Positions 8,699-16,366 of a stretch of 24,035 nucleotides of DNA are shown here, one piece after another. The stretch is taken from the NCBI GenBank assembly GCA_017467745.1, contig JAFUKV010000214.1:1-24035 (forward strand). Direction: 5' to 3'. Both the position numbers and the translations under genes were made by a program. Origin of the DNA: Bacteroidaceae bacterium. Its GTDB lineage: Bacteria; Bacteroidota; Bacteroidia; Bacteroidales; CHK158-818. The stretch's first letter is position 1, and every line of letters starts with the position of its first letter. A model generated the notes under the pieces. That model saw only the letters and a program-made list of their open reading frames with translations. It was not told the DNA's origin and ran no database searches.

Positions 8699-10123
8699 AT
8701 GACAAGACAATTCGCACTAACTTTAATCGGTCTGTTAACGGCTGTTGCATCCTTATCCGCACAAGCCAAAGAAATCCGAATACTTCCCCAACAACACCAA
8801 CAAATAGAGGGATGGGGCGTATCGCTTTGCTGGTGGGCTTCAATGGTAGGGCACTGGGATGATGCCCGTATCGACTCGTTGATAACCTGCCTGACAGATC
8901 CCCAACAACAGAATATGAACATCTTCCGATACAATATCGGAGGAGGAGACGATCCCTCGCATACAGACGGACACATGGTAAAGGGCAAAGGAAAACGCGC
9001 CGAAATGGAGGGCTTCAAGGCCTCCGAAAAATCTCCTTACAACTGGGATGCCGATGCCGGACAACGCAAAATACTGCTCAAAATAAAAGAGAAACGACCG
9101 GATGCCATCTTCGAGGCCTTCTCCAACTCCGCCCCTTACTGGATGACGATTAGCGGTTGTGCGGGAGGAAACAATCCTGCCAATACCGACAACCTCAAAC
9201 CGGAATATTACGAAATGTTTTGCGACTATTTGATAGATGTATGTCTCCACTACAAAGAGAGATATGGCATAACATTCAAAACGTTAGAACCGTTCAACGA
9301 ATCTACCTCCGATTACTGGGGGTACTTAGGCAGTCAGGAAGGATGCCATTTCGATGCCGAATCGCAAATCAAACTACTCCGCATACTCTATCCCAAGCTC
9401 AAAGCATCGGGTTTGAATACTGTCATCTCCGCCTCAGATGAAACCAACCTCATCTCTGCCATCCGGGTAGCCAAAGCCTATACTCAGGCAGACGACATCT
9501 ATGAGAAAATCGGACAATTCAATACCCACACCTATTCGGGTACACATCCGCAACGAAAAGAGCTGCACGAAATCATGGCCGAAATACAAAAACCTTTTTG
9601 GCAATCAGAGACAGGCCCTAGCGGAGGCTCCGGGTTCGAGTCGAATCTGCTGTTGGCACAGAAACTGTTCGACGATATGCGCTATATGAAACCCGCCGCA
9701 TGGCTCGACTGGCAATGGATGGAAGAAGGCAACGATACATGGTGTCAAATACGTTGCAACTTTGCCGACCAAAGTTACCAAGTCGTCAAAAATTTCTATG
9801 TACGTATGCAAGTTACCCGATTTATGAAACAAGGCTACCACATCATCGAATCTTCGGACGATTGCTGTCTGACAGCCATTAGCCCCGATAAAAAAGAGAT
9901 GGTGGTTTGCCTGTTGAACGCCAGCGATAAAGACTCTCCGGTTTGCGTGAACCTCTCTGCCTTTGGCGCCGTAGCGAAAAAAGTCTCGTTGTATCGCACC
10001 AGCCAACAGGAAAACTGTAAACAACTCAAAGACATTACTGCCCGAAAACAGCAAATCGACTATACCATGCCGGCACAATCTATCACTACTCTCATCATAA
10101 CCGGCAAGAACCCCCTTATTTAG
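8699..10123 (+). CDS. Exported GH30 family glycoside hydrolase
   Basis: A 474-residue exported glycosidase. Residues 1-23 look like a signal peptide (LIGLLTAVASLSAQA) without a lipobox, so the protein is likely periplasmic or released. Seen: GWGVSLCWWA at 38-47; NIFRYNIGGGDDPS near 74-87; SNSAPYWMT at 142-150, then SGCAGGNNPANTDNL; EPFNE with the predicted acid/base E201; WQSETG with the predicted nucleophile E304; and a C-terminal beta domain from about 380. The sequence fits clan GH-A family GH30. The GGNNPANTDNL loop reminds me of the endo-beta-1,6-galactanase-like branch, but subfamily and substrate are uncertain. An upstream ATG at 8624 is in frame, but the signal peptide starts only at 8699. 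Two 60-base samples inside the gene (9301-9360, 9661-9720) each have 31 G+C, against 21 and 13 in two samples from glgB, suggesting acquisition. No promoter is seen in the 80 bases after glgB. Confidence 0.85.
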   Translation: MTRQFALTLIGLLTAVASLSAQAKEIRILPQQHQQIEGWGVSLCWWASMVGHWDDARIDSLITCLTDPQQQNMNIFRYNIGGGDDPSHTDGHMVKGKGKRAEMEGFKASEKSPYNWDADAGQRKILLKIKEKRPDAIFEAFSNSAPYWMTISGCAGGNNPANTDNLKPEYYEMFCDYLIDVCLHYKERYGITFKTLEPFNESTSDYWGYLGSQEGCHFDAESQIKLLRILYPKLKASGLNTVISASDETNLISAIRVAKAYTQADDIYEKIGQFNTHTYSGTHPQRKELHEIMAEIQKPFWQSETGPSGGSGFESNLLLAQKLFDDMRYMKPAAWLDWQWMEEGNDTWCQIRCNFADQSYQVVKNFYVRMQVTRFMKQGYHIIESSDDCCLTAISPDKKEMVVCLLNASDKDSPVCVNLSAFGAVAKKVSLYRTSQQENCKQLKDITARKQQIDYTMPAQSITTLIITGKNPLI

Positions 10124-10347
10124 CTTGAAAGAAAACTAAATAAGACGCATTCCCCGCAGAAGTTATGACCATTTCTGCTAAACCGGCCTTTATTCGTTGC
10201 AGACACAAAACAAAGAATAACACGCCAAAATAACGGAGACCTACGAGATAGAGGTTATCCTCGACAAAATACGCTATATCATTGAAATCCGGAAATATTC
10301 CGAAAAGGAGTTTAACGGCAAATTCAAATCCGGAGAGAAGAAAATTT

Positions 10348-10824
10348 CTATTGAACCTCTAACGAAAAGCCCACCTCTGTAATACCTTCCAGATAGTTCT
10401 CTTTCACGATTGGCCGGACACCCAAACGCGCACTATCCCCCGCAATTACAGACAAAGGATTCTTTAACGGCACAGAAACTTGATAAAGCGACCCCCAACC
10501 TTTTCCAAGCCATCTCCCATCCGGAGCCGCCACCGGCACTTTTACCGTATCGCACAAAAGCGTATCTGACAGCGGAGAGGCATACCAGACATACAGCCAT
10601 AAATCCTGATATTTGAAACGAGTGTCGTGCCGGATATTCAACCGTACATTATAATGCGCCGACGAATCGGGTACTGCAATGGCAAACATCTCGGTAGAAC
10701 GTTTATACCACCCCTCGAACGGAATACTATGAAAATCATGTATTGTATCCGAGCAAGAGCAAATCGCCATCAACACAACGAATACTCCTATCCGCCGATA
10801 ATTTTTATTCCGATTTATTTTCAT
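10348..10824 (-). CDS. gldH: GldH-type gliding motility lipoprotein
   Basis: A 158-residue lipoprotein. A basic N-terminus (KINRNKNYRR) is followed by a hydrophobic stretch and AICSCSD; Cys24 (or Cys22) is the likely lipidated residue, placing the mature protein in the envelope. The mature part is beta-rich and matches the GldH family as I know it (FHSIPFEGWYK near the start; LWLYVWYASPLSDTLLCDTV; WLGKGWGSLYQVSVPL). In Flavobacterium johnsoniae GldH is needed for gliding, but gut Bacteroidales keep the gene without gliding, so its role here is unknown. Its start overlaps the end of ricT by 20 bases, so the two are translationally coupled. Downstream it converges with the GH30 gene across a 224-base gap. 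Confidence 0.82.
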   Translation of the reverse strand: MKINRNKNYRRIGVFVVLMAICSCSDTIHDFHSIPFEGWYKRSTEMFAIAVPDSSAHYNVRLNIRHDTRFKYQDLWLYVWYASPLSDTLLCDTVKVPVAAPDGRWLGKGWGSLYQVSVPLKNPLSVIAGDSARLGVRPIVKENYLEGITEVGFSLEVQ

Positions 10825-12079
10825 TTTTCTGAGACGAGCGACGCGGCTGCTTATTGCTACGGTTTTTCATTTCATTACTTTGTTTTGCCGTACTTCCTCC
10901 TGCCGATTTATCGGTTCCTCCTTGCGCTTGTTCTTCTCCGGGACTTTTACTCTTCATCGGCTTTTTTTTCTTCTTTTGCAACAAATTTTTCCGTTTGTTC
11001 TTATCAAAACGGGTCAGACTATCTTGCCCTACAACATCGCTGAACTCTTTTTGTACTGGCTCGTCTTTCTTGTTATTATCCAACTCTTCCGGACGAATAC
11101 CCCGTTTATTCAAAGCAATTACTTCAAAAGCCCGAGAAGCATTAATTGTAACCAAATTTGCTGCAATTTCTTTACTTGTAGAATAGGTTATCAAACGATT
11201 GAATATATCCGTTTTGAAATGATAATACGAATTATCGCGCGTTTCCAAAACGATTTCACGAGAAGGCAAACGTTTAATACCCTCAACATAAGCGTCTACC
11301 TCATAATTAAGGCAACATTTTAATTTAGCACATTGTCCCGCCAATTTTTGCGGATTAAGAGAAATATCCTGATAACGGGCTGCACTGGTAGCCACAGATA
11401 CGAAATTCGTCATCCAACCCGAACAACACAATTGTCTACCGCAAGGACCGATACCGCCAATTCTCCCGGCTTCTTGTCGTGCGCCAATCTGTTTCATTTC
11501 GATACGAACCCGGAATGCTTCCGCCAATACTTTTATCAATTGCCGAAAGTCTACTCTATCGTCCGCTATATAATAAAATATCGCTTTGTTCCCGTCTCCT
11601 TGATATTCAACATCGCCTATCTTCATATTCAAATGCAAATCTTCGGCTATTTTACGGGCTCGGAGCATAGTAGCATGTTCTTTCGATTTCGCTTCTTGAT
11701 ACTTTTCCAAGTCATTGGGCTTTGCTTTCCGATAAATTCGTTTGATATCGGGATTATCCGTTTTCACGTTATTCTTTTTCATCTGCAACAGAACCAATCT
11801 TCCGGTCAAAGTTACCACTCCTATATCATGTCCGGGATTCGATTCAACTGCAACAATATCTCCCTTCTCCAATTTAATTTTCGTAGAATTCAGATAATAT
11901 CCTTTACGGGTATTTTTAAACTGTACCTCTACAAAATCCGTATCGTTATGAGATTCGGGAATATCCGCTAACCAGTCGAAACAATGCAACTTATTCTGCT
12001 GGCTGCAACAACATTTTTTTGCGGCCTCATACTCCTCGTTACGGCCTGTCGTATCTGATTTTATTTCATTAGTATCCAT
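10805..12079 (-). CDS. ricT: PSP1-domain iron-sulfur protein, RicT/YaaT homologue
   Basis: A 424-residue cytoplasmic protein of the PSP1/RicT (YaaT) family. Seen: Cys23-25 and Cys33 near the N-terminus; the PSP1 core at about 50-270; GPCGRQLCC with C213, C218 and C219; and CAKLKCC with C250, C255 and C256. These paired cysteine motifs are the conserved cluster ligands of the family. From about 335 to the end the protein turns into a low-complexity tail rich in Lys, Ser, Asn, Gln and Gly (KKKKK at 369-373), probably disordered and possibly RNA-binding. In Bacillus subtilis RicT works in the RicA-RicF-RicT Fe-S complex that binds RNase Y and steers mRNA processing; here rny is the next gene upstream, separated by a terminator. 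It is upstream of gldH and overlaps it. I find no clear promoter in the 146-base gap before it. Confidence 0.87.
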   Translation of the reverse strand: MDTNEIKSDTTGRNEEYEAAKKCCCSQQNKLHCFDWLADIPESHNDTDFVEVQFKNTRKGYYLNSTKIKLEKGDIVAVESNPGHDIGVVTLTGRLVLLQMKKNNVKTDNPDIKRIYRKAKPNDLEKYQEAKSKEHATMLRARKIAEDLHLNMKIGDVEYQGDGNKAIFYYIADDRVDFRQLIKVLAEAFRVRIEMKQIGARQEAGRIGGIGPCGRQLCCSGWMTNFVSVATSAARYQDISLNPQKLAGQCAKLKCCLNYEVDAYVEGIKRLPSREIVLETRDNSYYHFKTDIFNRLITYSTSKEIAANLVTINASRAFEVIALNKRGIRPEELDNNKKDEPVQKEFSDVVGQDSLTRFDKNKRKNLLQKKKKKPMKSKSPGEEQAQGGTDKSAGGSTAKQSNEMKNRSNKQPRRSSQKNENKSE

Positions 12080-12149
12080 TTCCTTATTATTTTTAGCCTG
12101 TCAAGTTTTTTACCTCTGCCAAAGCATGGAAAACACCTTGCGTAATATT

Positions 12150-12201
12150 AAAAAAACCACAGAGCGCACATCAGAAGTCAATCCGGCGGCCTGTGGTTTT
12201 T
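12150..12201 (-). terminator. Intrinsic terminator after rny
   Basis: A perfect 11-bp stem (minus strand AAAAACCACAG with CTGTGGTTTTT; arms at 12191-12201 and 12152-12162) encloses a 28-base loop, and the 3' arm runs on into a T tract. It begins about 25 bases after the rny stop and separates rny from ricT. Because of the A tract on the other arm it could also act on plus-strand transcripts, though none is expected here. Confidence 0.7.
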
Positions 12202-12225
12202 CTGCTATATCGTTTAATCGTATAT

Positions 12226-13761
12226 TTATTTCGCGAAACTAACCGCCCGCGTTTCGCGGATAACCGTGATTTTCACTTGTCCCGGATAGGTCATTTCATC
12301 TTGAATACGTTTCGCTATTTCTGTCGAAAGCTTTTCGGTTTCACTATCGTCAATCTTATCCGCCCCGACAATGACACGCAACTCGCGTCCGGCTTGAATA
12401 GCGTATGTTTTCAATACGCCGGGATAAGAAAGAGCCAATTGTTCCAAATCGTTCAACCGTTTTATATATGCCTCTACTATTTCGCGACGCGCACCGGGAC
12501 GTGCCCCCGAAATAGCATCGCAAACCTGTACGATAGGCGCCAATAGGCTGGACATTTCCGTTTCATCGTGATGTGCGCCGATAGCGTTGCAAATATCCGG
12601 TTTTTCTTTATATTTTTCGGCCAATTTCATGCCCAACAATGCGTGCGGCAACTCTAGTTCGTCATCTGGTACTTTGCCTATATCGTGCAATAACCCTGCT
12701 CGTTTGGCTTTTTTCGGATTCAGCCCCAGTTCACTTGCCATAGTAGCGCAAAGATTTGCTGTTTCACGAGAGTGTTGTAACAAATTCTGTCCGTAAGATG
12801 AACGATATTTCATTTTTCCCACCAAACGAATCAGTTCCGGATGCAAACCATGAATACCCAAGTCTATTGTGGTTCGCTTACCTGTTTCGATAATCTCTTC
12901 TTCTATTTGTTTACGCACTTTGGCAACAACTTCTTCGATACGCGCCGGATGAATGCGGCCGTCTGTTACCAGTTGATGTAACGCCAAACGGGCTATTTCA
13001 CGACGAACAGGATCGAATGCCGAAAGAACGATAGCCTCAGGCGTATCATCAACAATGATTTCTACGCCCGTCGCTGCCTCCAACGCCCGAATATTACGAC
13101 CTTCACGCCCTATGATGCGGCCTTTTATTTCGTCCGATTCTATATGAAATACCGTAACGGCATTCTCAATAGCGGTTTCCGTAGCCACTCTTTGAATACT
13201 TTGAATAACAATGCGCTTAGCCTCTTTATTTGCTGTAAGTTTAGCCTCGTCCATAATATCGTTGATATAAGAAGCCGCCATTGTTTTCGCTTCTTCTCTC
13301 AACGATTCTACCAACTTTTCTTTGGCCTCTTCGGCGGATAATCCGGATATATGTTCCAGTTTCTCTACCTCCTGTTTATGCAGACGATCCAAATCTTGCT
13401 TTTTCTTATCGACTAAGTCAAGTTGCGTATCCAAATTTGCACGGATAGCTTCGGTCTCTGTTTTTTTACGTTGTAAATCTTGTTGAAGTTGATTAAGTTG
13501 CAATTCCCGTTGTTTTACTTTCGCTTCGGCCGATTGTATTTTTGCATGACGGGCGTTAGCCTGTTTTTCCATATCGGCTTTTAAATGAAGGAATTTTTCT
13601 TTTACTTCCAACAATTTATTCTTTTTGATTACTTCGGCCTCTTTCTTGGCCTCTTCTACTATCGATTGAGCCTGATTTCGGGTAATTGTACGAGTTATAA
13701 AAATGGCTATGGCCACCCCTACTATTATCCCTGCGGCTGCGGTTAATACTATTTCTATCAT
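12226..13761 (-). CDS. rny: Ribonuclease Y
   Basis: A 511-residue membrane-anchored endoribonuclease that starts mRNA decay. Seen in order: an N-terminal transmembrane helix (about 4-23); a long charged coiled coil (about 30-190); a KH domain with GRIIGREGRN (the GREG loop at 218-221) near 205-270; and an HD domain with H330, then the paired HD at 359-360 in GLLHDIGK, followed by AIGAHHDE near 394-400, the metal-binding residues of the hydrolase. Length and domain order are those of the family. It lies 124 bases downstream of zapA on the same strand, with a strong hairpin terminator in the gap. I see no -33/-7 promoter between that hairpin and the ATG, so expression by read-through is possible. 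Confidence 0.96.
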   Translation of the reverse strand: MIEIVLTAAAGIIVGVAIAIFITRTITRNQAQSIVEEAKKEAEVIKKNKLLEVKEKFLHLKADMEKQANARHAKIQSAEAKVKQRELQLNQLQQDLQRKKTETEAIRANLDTQLDLVDKKKQDLDRLHKQEVEKLEHISGLSAEEAKEKLVESLREEAKTMAASYINDIMDEAKLTANKEAKRIVIQSIQRVATETAIENAVTVFHIESDEIKGRIIGREGRNIRALEAATGVEIIVDDTPEAIVLSAFDPVRREIARLALHQLVTDGRIHPARIEEVVAKVRKQIEEEIIETGKRTTIDLGIHGLHPELIRLVGKMKYRSSYGQNLLQHSRETANLCATMASELGLNPKKAKRAGLLHDIGKVPDDELELPHALLGMKLAEKYKEKPDICNAIGAHHDETEMSSLLAPIVQVCDAISGARPGARREIVEAYIKRLNDLEQLALSYPGVLKTYAIQAGRELRVIVGADKIDDSETEKLSTEIAKRIQDEMTYPGQVKITVIRETRAVSFAK

Positions 13762-13790
13762 TAGGTTTCTTAATTAGTTAGTTTATATAT

Positions 13791-13833
13791 AAAAAAGCAC
13801 CACAAACAATCCTTAAAAGGATGAGTGCAGTGC
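13791..13833 (-). terminator. Hairpin and T tract between zapA and rny
   Basis: On the minus strand GCACTGCACTC-ATCC pairs with GGAT-TGTTTGTG-GTGC around a TTTTAA loop, with two mismatches, two G-T pairs and one bulged base. TTTTTT follows at once (13791-13796). This is a standard intrinsic terminator shape about 50 bases after the zapA stop and about 30 bases before the rny start. It may end the zapA transcript or set the amount of rny read-through. Confidence 0.65.
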
Positions 13834-13885
13834 AGGGTTTCTTAATATTATCACTTTACTCCGAAATGTATCCGGAAAGTTTTCT

Positions 13886-14185
13886 CTACTTATTATTTTC
13901 GAGATATTTTTCTATTTCATTAATTAACTCTTTTACTGAGCGATTAATCGTTTCCGGACCTTGACTTTCATCTAACGACAAAAAACTAAACGCAAAACGA
14001 AATGCAACCAATGCCAAAAAATTTTCTCGATTCAATTCCGAACCTCTATATAACTCCATATAATGAGCCAGTCCGTCATCTACCATTGTTGCCGCTTTTC
14101 TGTATCGTTCTTCTTCTCCGCGTTCTATTCGAATCGGATAAGTGCCTCCGGCTATTTTTAAGTGAATTGTAAATTTATCGTTCAT
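13886..14185 (-). CDS. zapA: Cell division protein ZapA
   Basis: A 99-residue cytoplasmic protein of the ZapA family, which binds FtsZ and helps bundle its filaments at the division site. Seen: the N-terminal beta-rich part FTIHLKIAGGTYPIRIERGEEE with the family's RGEEE-like turn, RKAATMVDDGLAHY in the following helix, a hydrophobic segment LALVAFRFAFSFLSL (about 57-71), and a C-terminal helix SVKELINEIEKYL that would form the coiled-coil dimer. Length is typical. The upstream coiled-coil gene ends five bases before its ATG, so the two are co-transcribed; rny follows after a hairpin. Confidence 0.88.
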   Translation of the reverse strand: MNDKFTIHLKIAGGTYPIRIERGEEERYRKAATMVDDGLAHYMELYRGSELNRENFLALVAFRFAFSFLSLDESQGPETINRSVKELINEIEKYLENNK

Positions 14186-14190
14186 AGCAC

Positions 14191-14484
14191 CTATTCATTT
14201 AAGAGAGAGATGCATTTGTCGATTTCCCGCACCAACTTATTGAATTTGGCTTTCGATGCTTTTATATCTTCATCGTCTCCACTTAGGGCTTTGGCCATTT
14301 TCAATCTTTGATATTGTATCTGCAACGTTTCTTGTTGCGCTTTCAACAACGAAATGGTTTGCTCATATTCCTCCACCTGTTGTTTCAGCCGAGATTTTTC
14401 TTCTTGCAAAGTATCACAGCGGACTATCAACAACCGGATTTTTGCGCCCAACGCATCCAATAAACTCTTAGGACTGTCGACCAT
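14191..14484 (-). CDS. Small coiled-coil protein upstream of zapA (ZapB-like)
   Basis: A 97-residue, mostly helical protein. The first half (to about 65) has heptad-like hydrophobic spacing, as in LIVRCDTLQEEKSRLKQQ and YEQTISLLKAQQETL. A short acidic linker (SGDDEDIKAS) precedes the C-terminal helix KLVREIDKCISLLNE. There is no signal peptide. I know this as a conserved hypothetical next to zapA in Bacteroidota. The position and coiled coil suggest a ZapB-like division partner, but this is inference. The frame is open back to 14505, but the -7 box at 14503-14510 overlaps that start, so the ATG at 14482-14484 (MVDSPKSLL) is chosen. It is the first gene of the zapA-rny unit. Confidence 0.72.
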   Translation of the reverse strand: MVDSPKSLLDALGAKIRLLIVRCDTLQEEKSRLKQQVEEYEQTISLLKAQQETLQIQYQRLKMAKALSGDDEDIKASKAKFNKLVREIDKCISLLNE

Positions 14485-14502
14485 TTCTATAAAAATTCTA
14501 CA

Positions 14503-14510
14503 CAAAAGTA
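14503..14510 (-). promoter_or_regulatory. -7 promoter box of the zapA operon
   Basis: On the minus strand TACTTTTG matches TAnnTTTG. Only a partial TTTC is seen near the -33 position. Transcription would begin about 13 bases before the ATG at 14484, which excludes the longer frame starting at 14505. Confidence 0.45.
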
Positions 14511-14640
14511 AGAAAAATCATTGAATGAAAAAATAGAATACGAATTATTTTAATAAATCAATTTAATTTCATACTTACGCAGTAAATTACAATAACATAA
14601 CTCGCAAACTAAGACCGCAGGAGATATTTTCCTTTTATTT

Positions 14641-14672
14641 TTTGTACCGGCAAAGGAATAACCGTACTTTTG
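14641..14672 (+). promoter_or_regulatory. Bacteroidota-type promoter of the radical SAM gene
   Basis: TTTG (14641-14644), a 20-base spacer and TACTTTTG (14665-14672) match both boxes of the consensus fully. Transcription would start near 14678, about 23 bases before the ATG at 14702. The promoter lies inside the longer open frame from 14642 and so rules out that start. Confidence 0.7.
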
Positions 14673-14701
14673 CCGGAAACAGAATCCGACATTTATCCGA
14701 A

Positions 14702-16363
14702 ATGAAACTTCTTTGGTTAGATATAAATTGTTCGTATGCTCACTCGTCGTTAGCACTACCCGCTATACACGCTCAAACATTGAACAGAGAAAAAAACGCC
14801 GACATAACATGGGAAATTGTATCAGGAACAACCTCCACCCCCATGTCGCAAATTATAAATGAAGTGATAAGCAAACAACCCGATATTATCGCGGCCACCT
14901 GTTGGCTATTTACCATAGAAAACATCATACACCTGACCGGACGCATTAAAGCGTTACTGCCCAAATGCCTCATCTTATTAGGCGGTCCGGAATTTTTAGG
15001 CGACAACGAATTTTTTTTACGTATAAACCGTTTTGTGGACGGCGTTTTCAGAGGCGAAGGCGAAGAAGAAGTACCGAAATGGCTCGACATAATAAACCGT
15101 AAACAAGAATGGGATAAAATAAAAGGAGTATGTTACCTCCGCGAAAACGGAAGTTACCACGACGGAGGATTAGCACGGGTGATAGAGTTTGACAAACTTA
15201 CTCCACCCGAAAAAAGCTGCTTTTTCGACTGGTCGAAACCTTTTGTCCAATTAGAAACTACTCGAGGCTGTTTTAATACCTGCGCATTTTGCGTCAGTGG
15301 AGGAGAAAAGCCTGTACGGTCTTTACCTATCGAAACTGTCCGAGAACGAATATCCGACATCCACCGGCATGGCATACAAAACATTCGAATATTAGACCGG
15401 ACATTTAATTATAACTCCGAACGTGCAAAAGAGATGCTGAAATTATTCGCTTCGTTCGCCCCCGACATTCGATTTCATCTTGAAATACATCCGGCTTTAT
15501 TAACCGATGAAATCCGTAACATACTGCAATCTATGCCCGAAGGGGTATTACACCTCGAAGCTGGCATACAAAGCCTGCGCAGCGATGTACTGAAAACCGC
15601 CCGAAGAGCCGGATCGTTAGAAAAATCTCTCGCCGGTCTCAAATTTCTATGTTCTCTTTCCAACATGGAGACGCACGCCGACCTTATTGCCGGCCTACCC
15701 GGTTATTCTTATAACCAGATAGAAAACGACGTTTACCATCTTGCCGAAATCGGAGCAAGAGAAATTCAATTAGAATCATTAAAACTTTTACCGGGAACCG
15801 TTATGCGGAAAGAGGCGGAAGATTTGGGTATAAAATATTCCCCGTTTCCTCCTTACGAAGTTTTGGCATCCGATAGCATGAACGGCAGAGATCTTTATAA
15901 AAGCCACTGCCTGTCCCGGCTATTAGACGGCTATTACAACGCACCTGCGTGGCATCAAATAACACGCGATTTATTAAAAGAAGAACCCGATTTTTTATCT
16001 CTTTTTTTAGATTATCTAACAAAATCGGATGTTATAGAAAGTCCCCTAAGCGTAGAAAAACGAGGAACGCTTTTATTCTCTTTTTGCCGACAGTTCTTTC
16101 CTAAATGGAAAACAAAAGTATCATTGGCTTGGATAAGAGCCGGACTTTCTCTAAAAAAGGAACCTGCCGGACAGTTGTTTTCAAAAGAAAAAAATATACC
16201 GGAAAAAGATTGGATTGTTACAAAAGGTCTCTATACCTCTCATCTTAGGCTTTACCGGTTACCGGATACCGACAAGAACTACTGGTTCGGCTTCGATGCG
16301 GACTCACAAAACAGATTCCCCATATTCGAAGCAGAGCTTACACATCGGGATTCCAACATGTAA
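14702..16363 (+). CDS. B12-binding-type radical SAM protein (DUF4080-like)
   Basis: A 553-residue protein. The N-terminal ~140 residues have the Rossmann-like layout of a cobalamin-binding domain (LLWLDINCSYAHSSLALPAI, then LGGPEFLG at 93-100 and VFRGEGEEEVP at 115-125), although the classical DxHxxG motif is not seen. The radical SAM domain follows, with TTRGCFNTCAFC and the 4Fe-4S ligands C190, C194 and C197, then barrel strands such as IRILDRTFN, LHLEAGIQS and ADLIAGLPGY. The last ~180 residues resemble DUF4080 as I know it in Bacteroides homologues. The family is common in anaerobes, and its substrate is not known to me. Translation from 14642 is open, but a full promoter lies inside that extension. 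The stop is three bases from the convergent rsgA stop. Confidence 0.8.
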   Translation: MKLLWLDINCSYAHSSLALPAIHAQTLNREKNADITWEIVSGTTSTPMSQIINEVISKQPDIIAATCWLFTIENIIHLTGRIKALLPKCLILLGGPEFLGDNEFFLRINRFVDGVFRGEGEEEVPKWLDIINRKQEWDKIKGVCYLRENGSYHDGGLARVIEFDKLTPPEKSCFFDWSKPFVQLETTRGCFNTCAFCVSGGEKPVRSLPIETVRERISDIHRHGIQNIRILDRTFNYNSERAKEMLKLFASFAPDIRFHLEIHPALLTDEIRNILQSMPEGVLHLEAGIQSLRSDVLKTARRAGSLEKSLAGLKFLCSLSNMETHADLIAGLPGYSYNQIENDVYHLAEIGAREIQLESLKLLPGTVMRKEAEDLGIKYSPFPPYEVLASDSMNGRDLYKSHCLSRLLDGYYNAPAWHQITRDLLKEEPDFLSLFLDYLTKSDVIESPLSVEKRGTLLFSFCRQFFPKWKTKVSLAWIRAGLSLKKEPAGQLFSKEKNIPEKDWIVTKGLYTSHLRLYRLPDTDKNYWFGFDADSQNRFPIFEAELTHRDSNM

Positions 16364-16366
16364 GAT

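Noticed and set aside
8641..10078. Several 60-157 codon frames antisense to the GH30 gene
   Set aside because: They follow from the composition of the real gene, overlap it fully, and show no recognisable domain.
10854..11971. Long plus-strand frames opposite ricT
   Set aside because: They are antisense shadows of a well-supported gene, with no promoter and no recognisable domain.
13762..13885. A 6S-like small RNA gene in the zapA-rny gap, by analogy with ssrS near zapA in Proteobacteria
   Set aside because: The gap is only 124 bases, has no promoter box, and its hairpin is explained by a terminator. Nothing resembles the long open-helix 6S fold.
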